Assembly: GCF_946848805.1 (NCBI RefSeq)
Contig: NZ_CAMPFU010000003.1
Span: forward strand, 1 to 64,000
Reading direction: 5' to 3'
DNA length: 64,000 bases
From: Deinococcus sp. Marseille-Q6407
GTDB lineage: Bacteria; Deinococcota; Deinococci; Deinococcales; Deinococcaceae
A model generated the notes under the pieces. That model was given only the letters and a program-made list of their open reading frames with translations, made no database searches and had not been told where the DNA came from. The position numbers and the translations under genes were made by a program. This document shows positions 49,233-60,046 of this stretch, piece by piece; the stretch's first letter is position 1; each line of letters opens with the position of its first letter.

Positions 49233-49411
49233 AGAGGTACCTCGGAAGTGGGGATAAGGAGCAGGCGGGGGGGCAAAGGGCAAGATGAAGGCAGGAAGCG
49301 GGAAATCTTTACTTCACTTTAATGCTGCGTTCCGGCGCGTGTTGCCAACTTCGCGCCGGCAGGCCGTACAGCTGCCGGCGCAGGAGGCCGGAGAGGTCTG
49401 GGCAGAGAAGA

Positions 49412-49465
49412 GGCCCGCCGCGCCGCCCGCCAACTGGGCTTTTCGTTCGGCGGGCGCGGCGGGCC
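49412..49465. other. Long GC hairpin upstream of metK
   Basis: GGCCCGCCGC and GCCCGCC pair with GGCGGGC and GCGGCGGGCC: 17 bp with a 3-nt bulge and a 17-nt loop. It lies between the divergent degV and metK genes, 15 bp before TAGCAT (49481-49486), a possible metK -10 box. The rest of 49233-49622 holds no gene I can support. Confidence 0.6.
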
Positions 49466-49622
49466 TTGAGCTAAGCTGCCTAGCATGCGTTGCGGCCCCA
49501 GCGGCTGCGGCGGCGCCGGCCTGGAGCTTACAGGCAGAAGAAGCAAACGCTGCGAACCGGCGAGCGGCCTTCTTCCGGATTCTCGCCGTGAGCGGCGGCT
49601 CCGGGCCGGCCAAGGAGTCAAG

Positions 49623-50849
<1,227 letters not shown>

Positions 50850-50916
50850 TTTCCGGAGGCGGGAGAGGCGGGAGGCCGGAGGTATTTACTCCCCTCCCCC
50901 GGCCAGCCCACTCGCC

Positions 50917-50922
50917 TAGACT
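50917..50922 (+). promoter_or_regulatory. -10 box of the leaderless phosphoribosyltransferase gene
   Basis: TAGACT, 6 nt before the ATG at 50929. Confidence 0.6.
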
Positions 50923-50928
50923 GCAGGC

Positions 50929-51474
50929 ATGACTCCCATTCAAGTGACTGTCGGTTCCGTAACCCGTGAGCTGCCCACGGTGCAGGTCGGCGCGGTGCAG
51001 CGGGTGCCCCTGGTCGAGTTCCTGGGCGACAGCGAATTCACCAAAGCTGCCGCCGAGGCGCTGGTGCCGCTGCTGAACCCCCAGGCCGAAATCATGCTGA
51101 CGGTGGTGACCAACGCCCTGCCGCTGGTGCACGAGATCAGCGACCGCTCGGGCCTGCCGTATGTGGTGGTCCGCAAAAAGCGCCGCACCTACATGCAGGA
51201 GCCGCTGATTCAGGAGGTGCCCAGCATGAGCCTGGGTGTCAACGAAACGCTGTGGCTGGACGCCCGGCACGCCCAGCACCTGCAGGGCAAAAAGGTGTTG
51301 ATTGTGCAGGACGTGGTGGCTTCGGGCGGCACCAGCGCAGCGCTGGCCCGGCTGGCTGAGCGGGCCGGCGGGCAGGTGGTGGGTTACCTGGCCGCGTTTC
51401 ACTATGGCGGCCGCCAGCGCAATTTCGAGGTGACCACCCTGCAGGAATTGCCCGGCACCGACGCGCAAGGCTAA
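50929..51474 (+). CDS. Purine (adenine-type) phosphoribosyltransferase family protein
   Basis: 181 residues. The PRPP-binding loop is [20 protein letters not shown]; compared with the usual VLIVDDVVTTGGT the first Asp is Gln. The [17 protein letters not shown] segment is as in adenine/xanthine phosphoribosyltransferases. Such enzymes salvage a purine base with PRPP to its nucleotide. The base used is not readable, and the changed loop could mean a regulatory role. A leaderless start is indicated by TAGACT. It lies 79 bp after metK. Confidence 0.82.
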   Translation: MTPIQVTVGSVTRELPTVQVGAVQRVPLVEFLGDSEFTKAAAEALVPLLNPQAEIMLTVVTNALPLVHEISDRSGLPYVVVRKKRRTYMQEPLIQEVPSMSLGVNETLWLDARHAQHLQGKKVLIVQDVVASGGTSAALARLAERAGGQVVGYLAAFHYGGRQRNFEVTTLQELPGTDAQG

Positions 51475-51501
51475 ACAGGAGCAGAGAAAAATTAGAAAGC
51501 A

Positions 51502-51529
51502 CTGGCCCTGGCATAGATACCAGGGCCAG
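51502..51529. terminator. Bidirectional hairpin between convergent genes
   Basis: CTGGCCCTGG-CATAGATA-CCAGGGCCAG, a perfect 10-bp stem between the phosphoribosyltransferase gene and ddrB. No long T-run. Confidence 0.6.
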
Positions 51530-51560
51530 GCTACTGAGAGAGCTTAAAAACCGGGCAGGC

Positions 51561-52163
51561 TCAGAACGGAGTGTCTTCGCTGGCCGGTGCCGCAGCGGCG
51601 CGGGCCGGCGGGCGGCTCACCGACTGGCCTTCAGGCTGCGGGCGCGGTTCGTAGCGGCCCGCCGGCGCCGTGGCGCGGCCCTGGCCTTCACCGCGCGGAG
51701 CGTGCTGCCCGCCGGCCTGGGCCTGGCCCGGCTGCGGCGCGGCAAAGCGGTCCTGACGCTTGCCCCCACGGAAGATCGCCAGAGTGACGTACTCGATTTC
51801 GCCGTCGGCTTTCTCGCGCAGGTGTTCGGGATCGGTGGGGCGGGCGCCGCGGCTGTACTTGATGGCCTTCGGTAGCTTCAGCTTGCGGCTGTCCACCGCT
51901 TCCAGCTCACGGCGGCGGTAAGCGTGGCCGCGGTGCAGCACCATAACCTCGCCCTCGGGGTTGGTCCAGGGCCGCGCACCGATCAGCGACCAGTCGAAAT
52001 CGGGTTCGTTATCCAGCGGAAACACGTAGCCGCCAGAAGGCACTTCGCCGCTGGTCCAGCCCAGGCGGCCATAGTGGCGCTGAATGTCCATCACCTGATC
52101 GGCCCGCTCGACATCCACCGTGACTTTGGCGCCCAGATCGGTCGTAAATTCAATATGCAGCAT
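51561..52163 (-). CDS. ddrB: DdrB, Deinococcus single-stranded-DNA-binding repair protein
   Basis: 200 residues. The N-terminal 130 residues match what I recall of D. radiodurans DdrB: QRHYGRLGWTSGE, GGYVFPLDNE, DFDWSLIGAR, HRGHAYRRRELEAVDSRKL and EYVTLAIFRGGKRQ. The rest is a Gly/Pro/Gln/Arg-rich disordered tail ending EDTPF, like the acidic tip of SSB that docks partner proteins. DdrB forms pentamers, binds ssDNA and promotes single-strand annealing after heavy irradiation. GGAGG lies before the ATG. A 17-bp RDRM palindrome 15 bp upstream places it under DdrO repression, relieved by the PprI/IrrE protease. Confidence 0.96.
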   Translation of the reverse strand: MLHIEFTTDLGAKVTVDVERADQVMDIQRHYGRLGWTSGEVPSGGYVFPLDNEPDFDWSLIGARPWTNPEGEVMVLHRGHAYRRRELEAVDSRKLKLPKAIKYSRGARPTDPEHLREKADGEIEYVTLAIFRGGKRQDRFAAPQPGQAQAGGQHAPRGEGQGRATAPAGRYEPRPQPEGQSVSRPPARAAAAPASEDTPF

Positions 52164-52178
52164 CTCTCCTGCCTCCTT

Positions 52179-52195
52179 TTATGTAAATAACATAA
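52179..52195 (-). promoter_or_regulatory. RDRM (DdrO operator) of ddrB
   Basis: On the minus strand TTATGTTATTTACATAA, the radiation/desiccation response motif, 15 bp before the ddrB ATG. A second TATGTTATG overlaps its 5' end. Confidence 0.92.
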
Positions 52196-52200
52196 CATAT

Positions 52201-52235
52201 CCAGGCAGGTCCGTCTAGCATGGTTCCCTGCCTGG
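52201..52235 (-). terminator. Inverted repeat between merR and ddrB
   Basis: CCAGGCAGG and CCTGCCTGG, 17-nt loop, directly before the RDRM. Probable end signal of the merR transcript, insulating ddrB. Confidence 0.5.
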
Positions 52236-52275
52236 CCTCTGGGAGTCAGGCGCCGACAAATCAGGCGCTGGCGAA

Positions 52276-53130
52276 TCAGGTTGTGGGGACGAACGGCCAG
52301 GTCACCTCGCCGGCAGGGTCGCCCGGCTCCAGTTCGCTCCAGTCGCGGCCACCGTAACGCGGATACACCTCGCGGGTCGGTTGCAGGCTGCGCTCGCCGT
52401 GTGCCTCGGCATAAGCCTGCACGGCTGCGTAGGCCTGCAGGATTTCAGGAAACTGAAACTGGGCGCGGGTCAGGGTGACGTAGGCCTCGGTGTAGGCCGG
52501 CTCGGGCCGCTGCATGAAGTCAGGATGGGCCGGCAGCTCTCCCCGGTACGGCCAGCAGATTTCGGCCGGGCCGTCGCTGTCTTCGGTCACTTCACCGTGA
52601 TAAATGACCAGGGGTGCGCCACTCAGCTGAGCACCGTGCTCGGTCAAGTGGCGGTGCAGGGCAGCAAAGCCCTCGCTGATGGCCTGTGGCAGGTCCGGAG
52701 CCAGAACATGGCGGGTCACGGTCAGCAGTTGCTGGGCCGGCACGCGGCGAACTCGAATGTCGTAGGTCATGGGTGTCTCTCCGCTGAGGGTGTCCATCAG
52801 GAACTGCGCCAGAGCCTCGCGGCTGGCGAAAGCCTGCTGCTCTCGCTGCCACAGCCCGCGCAGCTGCTCTGCCTGAGCGGCAGCCGGGGCGTCTACCACC
52901 TGCCGGATCTCGGCCAGGGGCAGGTTCAGCTGCCGCAGCCGGACAATCAATCGGGCGCGTTCCAGTTGCCCGGGGGCGTAGTAGCGGTAACCGCTGGCCT
53001 CGTCCACCCAAGCGGGCGGCAACAGGTCCAGCGTGTCGTACAGGCGCAGGGCTTTGCGGCTGAGCCGTGAGCGGCGCGAGAATTCGCCCAGGCTGAGCAG
53101 GTCTGATGGTGAGGGGTGTGGAGTCGTCAT
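52276..53130 (-). CDS. MerR-family regulator with GyrI-like effector domain
   Basis: 284 residues. Residues about 10-80 are a MerR winged helix (LSLGEFSRRSRLSRKALRLYDTLDLLPPAWVDEASGYRYY, read as the typical HTH and wing), then a coiled coil (about 85-120), then a GyrI/AraC effector-binding domain (about 122-284; YDIRVRRVPAQQLLTVTRH). This is the BmrR-type layout for sensing bulky cationic drugs and activating an exporter gene. No exporter is adjacent. No spaced operator palindrome was identified. Upstream, the M3 peptidase gene is on the same strand and ends at 53241. Confidence 0.9.
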   Translation of the reverse strand: MTTPHPSPSDLLSLGEFSRRSRLSRKALRLYDTLDLLPPAWVDEASGYRYYAPGQLERARLIVRLRQLNLPLAEIRQVVDAPAAAQAEQLRGLWQREQQAFASREALAQFLMDTLSGETPMTYDIRVRRVPAQQLLTVTRHVLAPDLPQAISEGFAALHRHLTEHGAQLSGAPLVIYHGEVTEDSDGPAEICWPYRGELPAHPDFMQRPEPAYTEAYVTLTRAQFQFPEILQAYAAVQAYAEAHGERSLQPTREVYPRYGGRDWSELEPGDPAGEVTWPFVPTT

Positions 53131-53240
53131 AGGGCCTCATCTCCGGAGCTGATCTTCTGGAGACACCCTAAGGGTCAGGTCGGCCCCAGGGGCCGAGTCA
53201 AGAGCATCCCGGTGGCTCTCCCCCGCCCGCCCCCTTCCCT

Positions 53241-54953
53241 TCAGCTTTCCCGCAGCTGTTCTTGCAGGAAACCCATCAGCCCGCCGATATATTCCGCGTC
53301 GAAGCGGAACTCGGCGCCGGCCGCCGCGTACAGCTCCGGCACCGGGCGGGTGCTGCCCAGGCGCAGCGCAGCCTTGTAGCGCTCCAGTGCGGCGGCCGGA
53401 TCGGCCTGAGCCCCGCGCCAGATGCTGACGGCCGCCAGGTAACACATGGCGTACTCGATGTAATAAAACGGCACCTGAAAGATGTGGTAGTAGTGCCAGC
53501 CCTGCGCCCGCACCGTTTCGTCCAGACCGTCCCAGTTCACGAAAGGGTGATAGAGGCGGTCCAGCTCCAGCCACTTGGCGTTCAGGTCCTCGGCCGTCAC
53601 GTCCTGCGGGGCGTCCACATACAGCCAGTGCTGGAAAGCGTCCATCTGCGCGGCCCAGGGCAGGAAAGTCAGCACGCCCAGTAGCAGCTGCTGGCGGTAG
53701 CGCTGCAGTTCGTCCGGGCTGAGGGCATGCGCGAGGTGGTCAAGGCTCAGGAATTCCATTGCCATCGAAGGAATCTCCACAAATTCGATGGGGCTCCAGC
53801 GGTTCCAGACCAGCGGCTGGCTCTCGCCGGAATAAAAGCCGTGGAAAGCGTGGCCCACCTCGTGAAACAGCACCCGGATATCCTCGGCGCTGCCCACCAC
53901 GTTCATCAGCACGAACGGCTGATTGGTGGCCGGGAAGTACTCACAGTAGGCGTGCGGCATCTTGCCGGGACGCGATTCCAGGTCCAGCAGACCCGCTTCG
54001 CGCATCTGCCCGAAGCGGGCGGCCAGGTCGCTGTCCAGCCCGGCGTAAGCCTGCTGCGCCAGGTCTTCCAGCGCGGCGCTGCCGGAAAAAGGCCGCATGG
54101 GTGGGCGGCCCTGCGGGTCGGGCAGGTTACCGCGGTTATAGTCCCAGGGCCGCACCGAATCCAGGCCCAAGGCAGCAGCCACGGCCTGCACCTGCTCGGT
54201 CACCAGCGGCACCACCTCTTCGGCCACCGCCTGGTGAAAATCCAGGCACTGCTGCGGAGTGTAGTCCACCCGGTCCAGTTCGCGCCAGCGGTAGGCGCGG
54301 AAGTCGGGCAGGTCGGCGTTGGCAGCAAAGCGCCGGCGGGTGCCCAGCAGCTCCAGCATCAGTGGGTTCAGGTCCTGCGACAGCGCCAGGTCGCTCTGCG
54401 CCAGCGCCCGCCAGGCCCGTTCGCGCTCGGCACGGTCGGGGCTTTCCAGCCTTTGGAAAGTCTGGGGCACGGTCAGTTCCTCGCCGTCCAGCATCACCTT
54501 CTGGCCGCCGGTCAGCTGGCCGTGGCGGCTGATCTGTTCGGCGTGAACAACGTCCAGGTCCACGTTCGCTTCACGGTAGAGGTCGGCGGCGTCGCGCACG
54601 CGGCGGTACAGCAGTTCGGTGTCAGGGTCAGGAGTATAGCCGGGCACCGCCAGCCATTTCTGCTTGAGCTGCTGCTCCAGCCGCCGGGCGGGGGGCAGCA
54701 CTTCCGCCTGAAACTTCCGGCGGCGTTCCTGCGCGGCCGGGTCGTCGGTGTGCAGGTCGGCATAGACATTCAGGCGGTTGCCCACGCTTTCCAGTTCGGC
54801 GGCCACGTCACTCCAGGCCTGCAGCCAGCCGGGCACGTCCGCTGCCGTCAGCGGCTGCTCCAGCAGGGTCTGATAACGGGGCTCGAAAAAAGCCCATTCG
54901 CTCGACCCGGCAGGAGTCTGCAGGGTCTGTTCTACGCGGTCCAGAACGGTCAT
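53241..54953 (-). CDS. M3-family oligoendopeptidase (PepF-like)
   Basis: 570 residues. The zinc site is [10 protein letters not shown] (HExxH) followed by [10 protein letters not shown], whose Glu is the third ligand, and the C-terminal [19 protein letters not shown] closes the cleft as in M3 peptidases. It is a cytoplasmic metallopeptidase that trims peptides of about 5-20 residues. No signal peptide. The start at 54953 is chosen over the longer frame because -10 TAGACT ends 7 nt before it. Confidence 0.93.
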   Translation of the reverse strand: MTVLDRVEQTLQTPAGSSEWAFFEPRYQTLLEQPLTAADVPGWLQAWSDVAAELESVGNRLNVYADLHTDDPAAQERRRKFQAEVLPPARRLEQQLKQKWLAVPGYTPDPDTELLYRRVRDAADLYREANVDLDVVHAEQISRHGQLTGGQKVMLDGEELTVPQTFQRLESPDRAERERAWRALAQSDLALSQDLNPLMLELLGTRRRFAANADLPDFRAYRWRELDRVDYTPQQCLDFHQAVAEEVVPLVTEQVQAVAAALGLDSVRPWDYNRGNLPDPQGRPPMRPFSGSAALEDLAQQAYAGLDSDLAARFGQMREAGLLDLESRPGKMPHAYCEYFPATNQPFVLMNVVGSAEDIRVLFHEVGHAFHGFYSGESQPLVWNRWSPIEFVEIPSMAMEFLSLDHLAHALSPDELQRYRQQLLLGVLTFLPWAAQMDAFQHWLYVDAPQDVTAEDLNAKWLELDRLYHPFVNWDGLDETVRAQGWHYYHIFQVPFYYIEYAMCYLAAVSIWRGAQADPAAALERYKAALRLGSTRPVPELYAAAGAEFRFDAEYIGGLMGFLQEQLRES

Positions 54954-54960
54954 AGGCCGC

Positions 54961-54966
54961 AGTCTA
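54961..54966 (-). promoter_or_regulatory. -10 box of the leaderless M3 peptidase gene
   Basis: TAGACT, 7 nt before the ATG at 54953. Confidence 0.6.
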
Positions 54967-55001
54967 GGGCAGAGCGGCACCGAAAACAGCGGCCGCGTTG
55001 C

Positions 55002-55007
55002 TAAGCT
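55002..55007 (+). promoter_or_regulatory. -10 box of the leaderless phosphoesterase gene
   Basis: TAAGCT, 6 nt before the GTG at 55014. Confidence 0.55.
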
Positions 55008-55013
55008 GACAGG

Positions 55014-55784
55014 GTGCGTGCCCTGCTGCTTTCCGACATCCATGCCAACAAGCCTGCACTGGACGCCGTGCTGGAGCATGCTCACCGAGACGCGGCACGC
55101 TACTCGGCCACATACTGCCTAGGCGACGCCCTGGGCTACGGCCCGCACCCGCGCGAGGTGCTCGAAAGCCTGCAGGACCTGCGGGCGCAGTGCGTGCTGG
55201 GCAATCACGACCTGGGCCTACTGCAACTGGTGGACGGGCAACGGGCGGCGGCGGTAGGCACCGGCACGCAGGTGCTGGTGTGGCAGATCGGGCGGCTGGG
55301 CCAGCGCGACCTGCGCTACGTGCGCGGCTGGAAAGACGTGATTGAAGACGCACCGCTGGGCGCGCGGCTGCGCCACGGTTCGCCGCTGTCGCTGAACGAA
55401 TACACCGACTTGGACGCCGCCCGGCGCAGTTTCCGCGAGTGGGGCGGGTCGCTGGCGTTTGTGGGGCATACCCATATTCCGGCCGCCTACGCCACGCTGC
55501 AGGGCACGGCAGGCGAGTGGATGCGGCACCAACCCATCACGGCGGCCCCAGGTCAGCCCTGCACGCGTTACCCGGTGCCGCCCAAAGCCCGCGTGATTCT
55601 GAACCCTGGCAGCGTGGGGCAGCCGCGCGACGGCGACCCCCGGGCCGCCTACGGCGTGTACGACAGCGACCTGCGAACGCTGGACGTGTTCCGAGTGCCA
55701 TACGACATCGAGCACACCCAGCGCGACCTGCGCGCCGCCGACCTGCCCGAGTCGCTGGCCGTGCGGCTGTCGGCCGGCCTCTGA
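55014..55784 (+). CDS. Calcineurin-like metallophosphoesterase
   Basis: 256 residues. Metal-site motifs: [13 protein letters not shown] (D-x-H), [10 protein letters not shown] (GD), VLGNHDLG (GNHD), [17 protein letters not shown] (GHTH) and the closing [22 protein letters not shown]. This is the YfcE/MJ0936 type of small phosphodiesterase. Substrate unknown. The GTG start is supported by a -10 box 6 nt upstream. Divergent from the M3 peptidase gene with only 60 bp between the starts. Confidence 0.92.
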   Translation: MRALLLSDIHANKPALDAVLEHAHRDAARYSATYCLGDALGYGPHPREVLESLQDLRAQCVLGNHDLGLLQLVDGQRAAAVGTGTQVLVWQIGRLGQRDLRYVRGWKDVIEDAPLGARLRHGSPLSLNEYTDLDAARRSFREWGGSLAFVGHTHIPAAYATLQGTAGEWMRHQPITAAPGQPCTRYPVPPKARVILNPGSVGQPRDGDPRAAYGVYDSDLRTLDVFRVPYDIEHTQRDLRAADLPESLAVRLSAGL

Positions 55785-55875
55785 GCCGAGTGCCTGCCGG
55801 GGCTTTTCAGCGGCACTTTTTCCGGTCGGCGGTTCCAGTCTGGCGGCCAGCCAATGCTCTAGGCTGGACCTGACC

Positions 55876-56847
55876 ATGACTGGTAGCGACCCCCACCCGC
55901 ACGAGCAGCACGCTCACTCCCACGCCCACGGCAGCCACGACCACAACCACGGCGCCGGAGCCAGCACCCGGCAGCTGGGACTGGCGCTGGGCCTGACCAG
56001 CCTCTTTCTGGTGGTGGAAGTTGCCTACGCCTTTATTTCCGGCAGTCTGGCGCTGCTCTCAGACGCCGGGCACATGCTGACCGACTCGGCAGCCCTGGCA
56101 CTGTCGCTGCTGGCGGTCAAGGCCGGGCAGCGCCCCGCCGACCGGCAGCGCACCTTCGGCTACCGCCGCACCGAGATTCTGGCGGCCGCCATCAACGCCG
56201 CCGCGCTGCTGGCCGTGGGCATCTACATCCTGTATGAAGCGGTGCAGCGACTGCGCGAGCCGGTCGCCGTGCAGACCACGCCGATGCTGGTGGTGGCGGT
56301 GCTAGGCCTGGCAGTCAACCTGCTGAGCGCGCGCATTCTGGCCGGCGGGCAGGAAGGCAGCCTGAACGTGCGCTCGGCCTACCTGGAAGTGCTGAGCGAT
56401 CTGCTGGGGTCGGCCGCCGTGATTGCGGGCGCAGTGCTGATCATGTTCACCGGCTGGACCTGGGTAGACCCCCTGCTGGGCGCCGGTATCGGGCTGTGGG
56501 TGCTGCCGCGCACCTGGCGCCTGCTGGGCGAGAGCATCAACGTACTGCTGGAAGGCGCGCCCGCCGGCCTGGACCTGGACGCTCTGCGCGCCGAGCTGGG
56601 TGCCCTGCCGGGCGTGGCCGAGGTGCATGACCTGCACGTCTGGAGCATCACCAGCGGTGAACACAGCCTGACAGTGCATCTGGTCTGTCAGCAGGCGGGC
56701 GCCGACCTGCCGGCTGCCTCGGCGCCCAGTGCCGAACTCCTGAGTGCGGCGCAGGAGGTGGCGCACAGTTACGGCATCGACCATGTGACGGTACAGCTGG
56801 AACCGCCCGGCCACCACGGCGAACACGCCCACGACCTGCACCCCTGA
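55876..56847 (+). CDS. CDF-family Zn2+/divalent cation exporter
   Basis: 323 residues. A His-rich N-terminus (HPHEQHAHSHAHGSHDHNHG) is followed by six membrane segments. The transport site residues appear in LLSDAGHMLTDSAAL (HxxxD) and SAYLEVLSDLLGS, as in ZitB/CzcD exporters. The cytoplasmic C-terminal domain ends with HVTVQLEPPGHHGEHAHDLH, again His-rich. It exchanges Zn2+ (possibly Co2+ or Cd2+) for H+. TAGGCT lies 10 nt before the ATG. No metal regulator is adjacent. Confidence 0.92.
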   Translation: MTGSDPHPHEQHAHSHAHGSHDHNHGAGASTRQLGLALGLTSLFLVVEVAYAFISGSLALLSDAGHMLTDSAALALSLLAVKAGQRPADRQRTFGYRRTEILAAAINAAALLAVGIYILYEAVQRLREPVAVQTTPMLVVAVLGLAVNLLSARILAGGQEGSLNVRSAYLEVLSDLLGSAAVIAGAVLIMFTGWTWVDPLLGAGIGLWVLPRTWRLLGESINVLLEGAPAGLDLDALRAELGALPGVAEVHDLHVWSITSGEHSLTVHLVCQQAGADLPAASAPSAELLSAAQEVAHSYGIDHVTVQLEPPGHHGEHAHDLHP

Positions 56848-56859
56848 GCACCTGCCAAC

Positions 56860-57621
56860 CTAGCGGCGCCGGCGCCGGGCGCTGTAGCCATGCGCAATCA
56901 AAGGGTCACTCAGCGCCGGGACAAGCTCGGCCAGGGCGGCCAGCCGGTAGAGGCGCGGCACCGTCACCTCGCGGCGGGGGCGCTCCAGCACGCCTGCAAT
57001 GGCCCGCGCCACCACCTCTGGCCCCGGCATGGGCAACCGGCTGCGGGCCGTCATCCCGGTGCGGACAAACCCGGGCGACACCACGCTCACGTTCACCCCG
57101 CTGCTCCACAGTTCCCGCCGCAGGGCATGGCTGAACCCGCGCACCCCGAATTTGCTGGCGCTGTAGGCTCCCTCGGTCGCCACCTGCCCCGCCACCGACG
57201 CCACATTGACAATGTGCCCACGCCCGCGTGCCAGCATGCCCGGCAGCACCAGCGCCGTGAGGGCCATCACCGCTTCCAGGTTGACGTGCAGCACCCGGGG
57301 CCAGTCGGGGTTTTCCCACCAAGCTCCCCCGCCCAGGCCCACGCCGGCATTGTTCACCAGCACATCTATCTGCCCGAAGTGGTCCAGCGCCGAGCGCACC
57401 AGCGCTTCCCGGGCGGCCGGGTCGGCCACATCACACGGCACCGCAATGACGCGTGACTCACTGGGGTCCAGCCGGCGGGCCAGGGCGCGCAGGCGGTCTT
57501 CACGGCGTGCAGCCAGCACCAGCGCATCCCCCCGCGCCGCCAGCTCACGGGCGGTGGCCTCCCCGATGCCGCTGCTGGCACCGGTCAGCAGGACAACGCG
57601 CCGGGACATGGAATGGGTCAT
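56860..57621 (-). CDS. Short-chain dehydrogenase/reductase
   Basis: 253 residues, classical SDR. Cofactor motif [14 protein letters not shown] after strand 4, and the catalytic Ser-Tyr-Lys set in [24 protein letters not shown]. An Arg after the second strand (AARREDRL) suggests NADPH. Substrate unknown. The ATG follows CATAAT by 6 nt, leaderless. Divergent from holB with only 44 bp between the starts. Confidence 0.92.
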   Translation of the reverse strand: MTHSMSRRVVLLTGASSGIGEATARELAARGDALVLAARREDRLRALARRLDPSESRVIAVPCDVADPAAREALVRSALDHFGQIDVLVNNAGVGLGGGAWWENPDWPRVLHVNLEAVMALTALVLPGMLARGRGHIVNVASVAGQVATEGAYSASKFGVRGFSHALRRELWSSGVNVSVVSPGFVRTGMTARSRLPMPGPEVVARAIAGVLERPRREVTVPRLYRLAALAELVPALSDPLIAHGYSARRRRR

Positions 57622-57627
57622 GCGGAC

Positions 57628-57633
57628 ATTATG
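57628..57633 (-). promoter_or_regulatory. -10 box of the leaderless SDR gene
   Basis: CATAAT, 6 nt before the ATG at 57621; 20 bp from the divergent holB box. Confidence 0.55.
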
Positions 57634-57652
57634 CCGGGCGGGGCCACCGGAT

Positions 57653-57658
57653 TAGACT
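57653..57658 (+). promoter_or_regulatory. -10 box of the leaderless holB operon
   Basis: TAGACT, 7 nt before the ATG at 57666. Confidence 0.6.
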
Positions 57659-57665
57659 GGCGGTC

Positions 57666-58622
57666 ATGTTGCCTGCGCTGCCCCACGCCCACCTGCCGCT
57701 GCTGGAACAGGCCACCGCTTCGGGTGGCAACGCCCTGCTGCTGACCGGCGCTGAGTATGGCGGCAGCCTGGCGCTGGCGCTGGCCATCTTTGCCGCCAGC
57801 AACTGCTCGGGGCAGCGCGGCATGGGCGGCGAGGCCTGCGGGGTCTGCCCCAGTTGCCGGGCGCTGGCGGCCGGGGCACACCCCGACCTGCTGGAACTGG
57901 CACCCCGCGAAACCACCAGCACCGGCCGGGCGGCGCGGCGCCGGATCATTCCCATCGGCGCGATTCTGGAAAGCCGCGACAAAGGCCACGAGTTCGATAC
58001 ACACGTCTTCGAGTTTCTGGAGGTGCGCCCCACCTACCACCGCCGCGGCGTGCTGATTCAGGGCGCTGAGTACCTGGGTGCCGAGGCCGCCAACGCCCTG
58101 CTCAAGCTGATGGAAGAGCCGCCCCACGGGGCCTTTTTCCTGCTGCTGGCCGGCGACGTGCGGGCGGTGATGCCCACCCTGGTCAGCCGCAGCACTCGCC
58201 TGGGCGTGCCCCCGCTGAGCGACGCCGCCATGCAGGAGGAACTGGCCCGGCGGCTGAGCGCAGACCCGGCAGCCGCCGGGCTGAACGCGCAGGAGCTGGT
58301 GGCTTTTGCGGCTGGCCGCCCCGAAGTGCTGGCCCACGCCGGCGAGGTGGCGGCGGCGCTTTCCGGGGCCGCCAGCCTGCACGCGGCGCTGCATGAGGGC
58401 CTGCTGCCCACCCTGGACACGGCCGGCGAGTTGGAAAAAGGCTGGTCCCCCTGGCATGCCGAGGCCCTGCGCTTCGTGTGGCGCGTGGAAAGCCCGGCGG
58501 CCCGCGCCCGGCTGGACACAGCGCTGGACACCCTGGAGCGGGCGCTGGAAGCCTACGCCAACCCGGCGCTGAGCTTCATGGTGTTCGGGCTGGCAGCGCG
58601 GGCTGCCCTGGGGGAAGGCTGA
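57666..58622 (+). CDS. holB: DNA polymerase III delta' subunit (clamp loader)
   Basis: 318 residues. The layout fits delta': [17 protein letters not shown] in place of a working Walker A, a zinc module with four Cys ([18 protein letters not shown]), [39 protein letters not shown], and [12 protein letters not shown] (the SRC-type sensor with Thr). Delta' is the rigid stator of the clamp loader and does not hydrolyse ATP, in line with the degenerate P-loop. The ATG at 57666 follows TAGACT by 7 nt. The stop shares one base with the next ATG (TGATG). Confidence 0.88.
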   Translation: MLPALPHAHLPLLEQATASGGNALLLTGAEYGGSLALALAIFAASNCSGQRGMGGEACGVCPSCRALAAGAHPDLLELAPRETTSTGRAARRRIIPIGAILESRDKGHEFDTHVFEFLEVRPTYHRRGVLIQGAEYLGAEAANALLKLMEEPPHGAFFLLLAGDVRAVMPTLVSRSTRLGVPPLSDAAMQEELARRLSADPAAAGLNAQELVAFAAGRPEVLAHAGEVAAALSGAASLHAALHEGLLPTLDTAGELEKGWSPWHAEALRFVWRVESPAARARLDTALDTLERALEAYANPALSFMVFGLAARAALGEG

Positions 58623-59353
58623 TGCTGCCCCGCTCGCTGGGAATCGTGCCCCCGCCGCCCTACAACCAGCTGGAGCCGGTGCAGCACGGCGCCGCCTGGG
58701 TGCGGGTTCTTTCGACCGGGCTGCTCAATGAGAACTGCGTACTGGTCACCGACGCGCCCAGCGGGGGCTGCGGCTTTCTGGTTGACCCTGGCAGCGACGC
58801 GGCGCAGATTCTGCGGATGCTGGACAGCAGCGGCGCCGAGGTGCAGGCCCTTTTGCTGACCCACGGGCACTTTGACCACATCGGTGCGGTGCAGGAGGTG
58901 CGGGAAGCCCTGAAGGTACCGGTGTATCTGCACCCGCTGGACGGAGCCATCTATGCCGGGTCGGCGGACCTGGCCGGGCTGCTGGGCGCAGCCGACTTTC
59001 AGCAGCCGGCGCCGCCCGACGCGCCCCTGCGGCAGGGACAGGTGCTGACGGCTGGCGGCCTTACCCTCACGGTCCGCGAGCTGCCGGGCCATACGCCGGG
59101 CCACGTGGTGTACCGGGGAGACGGCTTTGTGCTGTCGGGCGACACCCTCTTTCCCGGGGCGCTGGCCCCCACCAACCTGCCCGGCGGTGACCGCCCACAG
59201 CTGATTGCAGGCATCCTACGCGAGTTGCTGAGCCTGCCGCCAGACACCCGGCTGTACCCGGGGCACGGCCGACCCCTCAGCGTGGCCGACGGGCGCGCCA
59301 ACCCCCTCTTTCGCCGCCGGCTGGCCGCGCAGGCCGGTACACTGCCCACATGA
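58622..59353 (+). CDS. MBL-fold hydrolase (glyoxalase II-like), copy 1
   Basis: 243 residues. Metal motif [10 protein letters not shown], later [18 protein letters not shown] and YPGHGRPLS provide the remaining ligands of the glyoxalase II/YcbL group. A 30-residue extension precedes the fold. The ATG shares a base with the holB stop, and the stop overlaps the next ATG by 4 bp, so three genes are coupled. It shares [12 protein letters not shown] and [12 protein letters not shown] with copy 2, marking a tandem duplication. Substrate not known; thiolester hydrolysis is the family's usual activity. Confidence 0.9.
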   Translation: MLPRSLGIVPPPPYNQLEPVQHGAAWVRVLSTGLLNENCVLVTDAPSGGCGFLVDPGSDAAQILRMLDSSGAEVQALLLTHGHFDHIGAVQEVREALKVPVYLHPLDGAIYAGSADLAGLLGAADFQQPAPPDAPLRQGQVLTAGGLTLTVRELPGHTPGHVVYRGDGFVLSGDTLFPGALAPTNLPGGDRPQLIAGILRELLSLPPDTRLYPGHGRPLSVADGRANPLFRRRLAAQAGTLPT

Positions 59354-60009
59354 CTTTTGCACTGCCGCAACCTGCTGTTCACGGCGAGGTCCGCATCTGG
59401 TCGCTGCCCACCGGACCCCTGCAGGAAAACTGCTATCTGGTCGCCGGCGCGGGCGGCCAGGGCTACCTGATTGACCCCGGCGAGGACGCCGCCCGCATTC
59501 TGGCGCTGGTCGAGGCTACGGGCGTGCAGGTGCAGGCTATCCTGCTGACCCACGGGCATTTTGACCACATCGGCGCGGTGCAGGCGGTGCGTGAAGCGCT
59601 GAAAGTGCCGGTGTACCTGCACCCGGAAGCGCTGGACGACTACCGCAGCGGCCAGGAGCGAGCGGCGCAGTTTGGCCTGCGGCTGGCCCAGCCGGCGGCC
59701 CACGACCACGACATTGCCCAGGACCAGCTGTTTGAGGCAGAGGGCGGCCTGCGCCTGATGGCCCGCGACCTGCCCGGCCACGCCCAGGGGCATGTGGTGT
59801 TCGTGGGCGACGGCTTCGTGCTGGCCGGCGATACCCTCTTTGCGGGCAGCATCGGCCGCACCGACTTGCCGGGCGGCAACCACCCGCAGCTGCTGGCCGG
59901 CATCCAGGCCGAACTGCTGACCCTGGACGGTGAAACGGCCGTGTATCCCGGCCACGGCCCCACCACCACGGTGGGCCGCGAGCGGCAGACCAATCCGTTT
60001 TTAAGCTGA
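59350..60009 (+). CDS. MBL-fold hydrolase (glyoxalase II-like), copy 2
   Basis: 219 residues with [70 protein letters not shown] and [13 protein letters not shown]. The [11 protein letters not shown] segment is complete here but altered in copy 1 ([11 protein letters not shown]), so copy 2 is the more canonical YcbL-type hydrolase and copy 1 may have changed substrate. Coupled to copy 1 by ATGA overlap. Confidence 0.92.
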   Translation: MTFALPQPAVHGEVRIWSLPTGPLQENCYLVAGAGGQGYLIDPGEDAARILALVEATGVQVQAILLTHGHFDHIGAVQAVREALKVPVYLHPEALDDYRSGQERAAQFGLRLAQPAAHDHDIAQDQLFEAEGGLRLMARDLPGHAQGHVVFVGDGFVLAGDTLFAGSIGRTDLPGGNHPQLLAGIQAELLTLDGETAVYPGHGPTTTVGRERQTNPFLS

Positions 60010-60046
60010 GGGACTAAGGCCAGCCGGGAGCTTTGGAATCCTGAGC

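Noticed and set aside
49487..49622. SAM riboswitch upstream of metK
   Set aside because: No SAM-I or SAM-II conserved core is visible; the leader is short and GC-rich.
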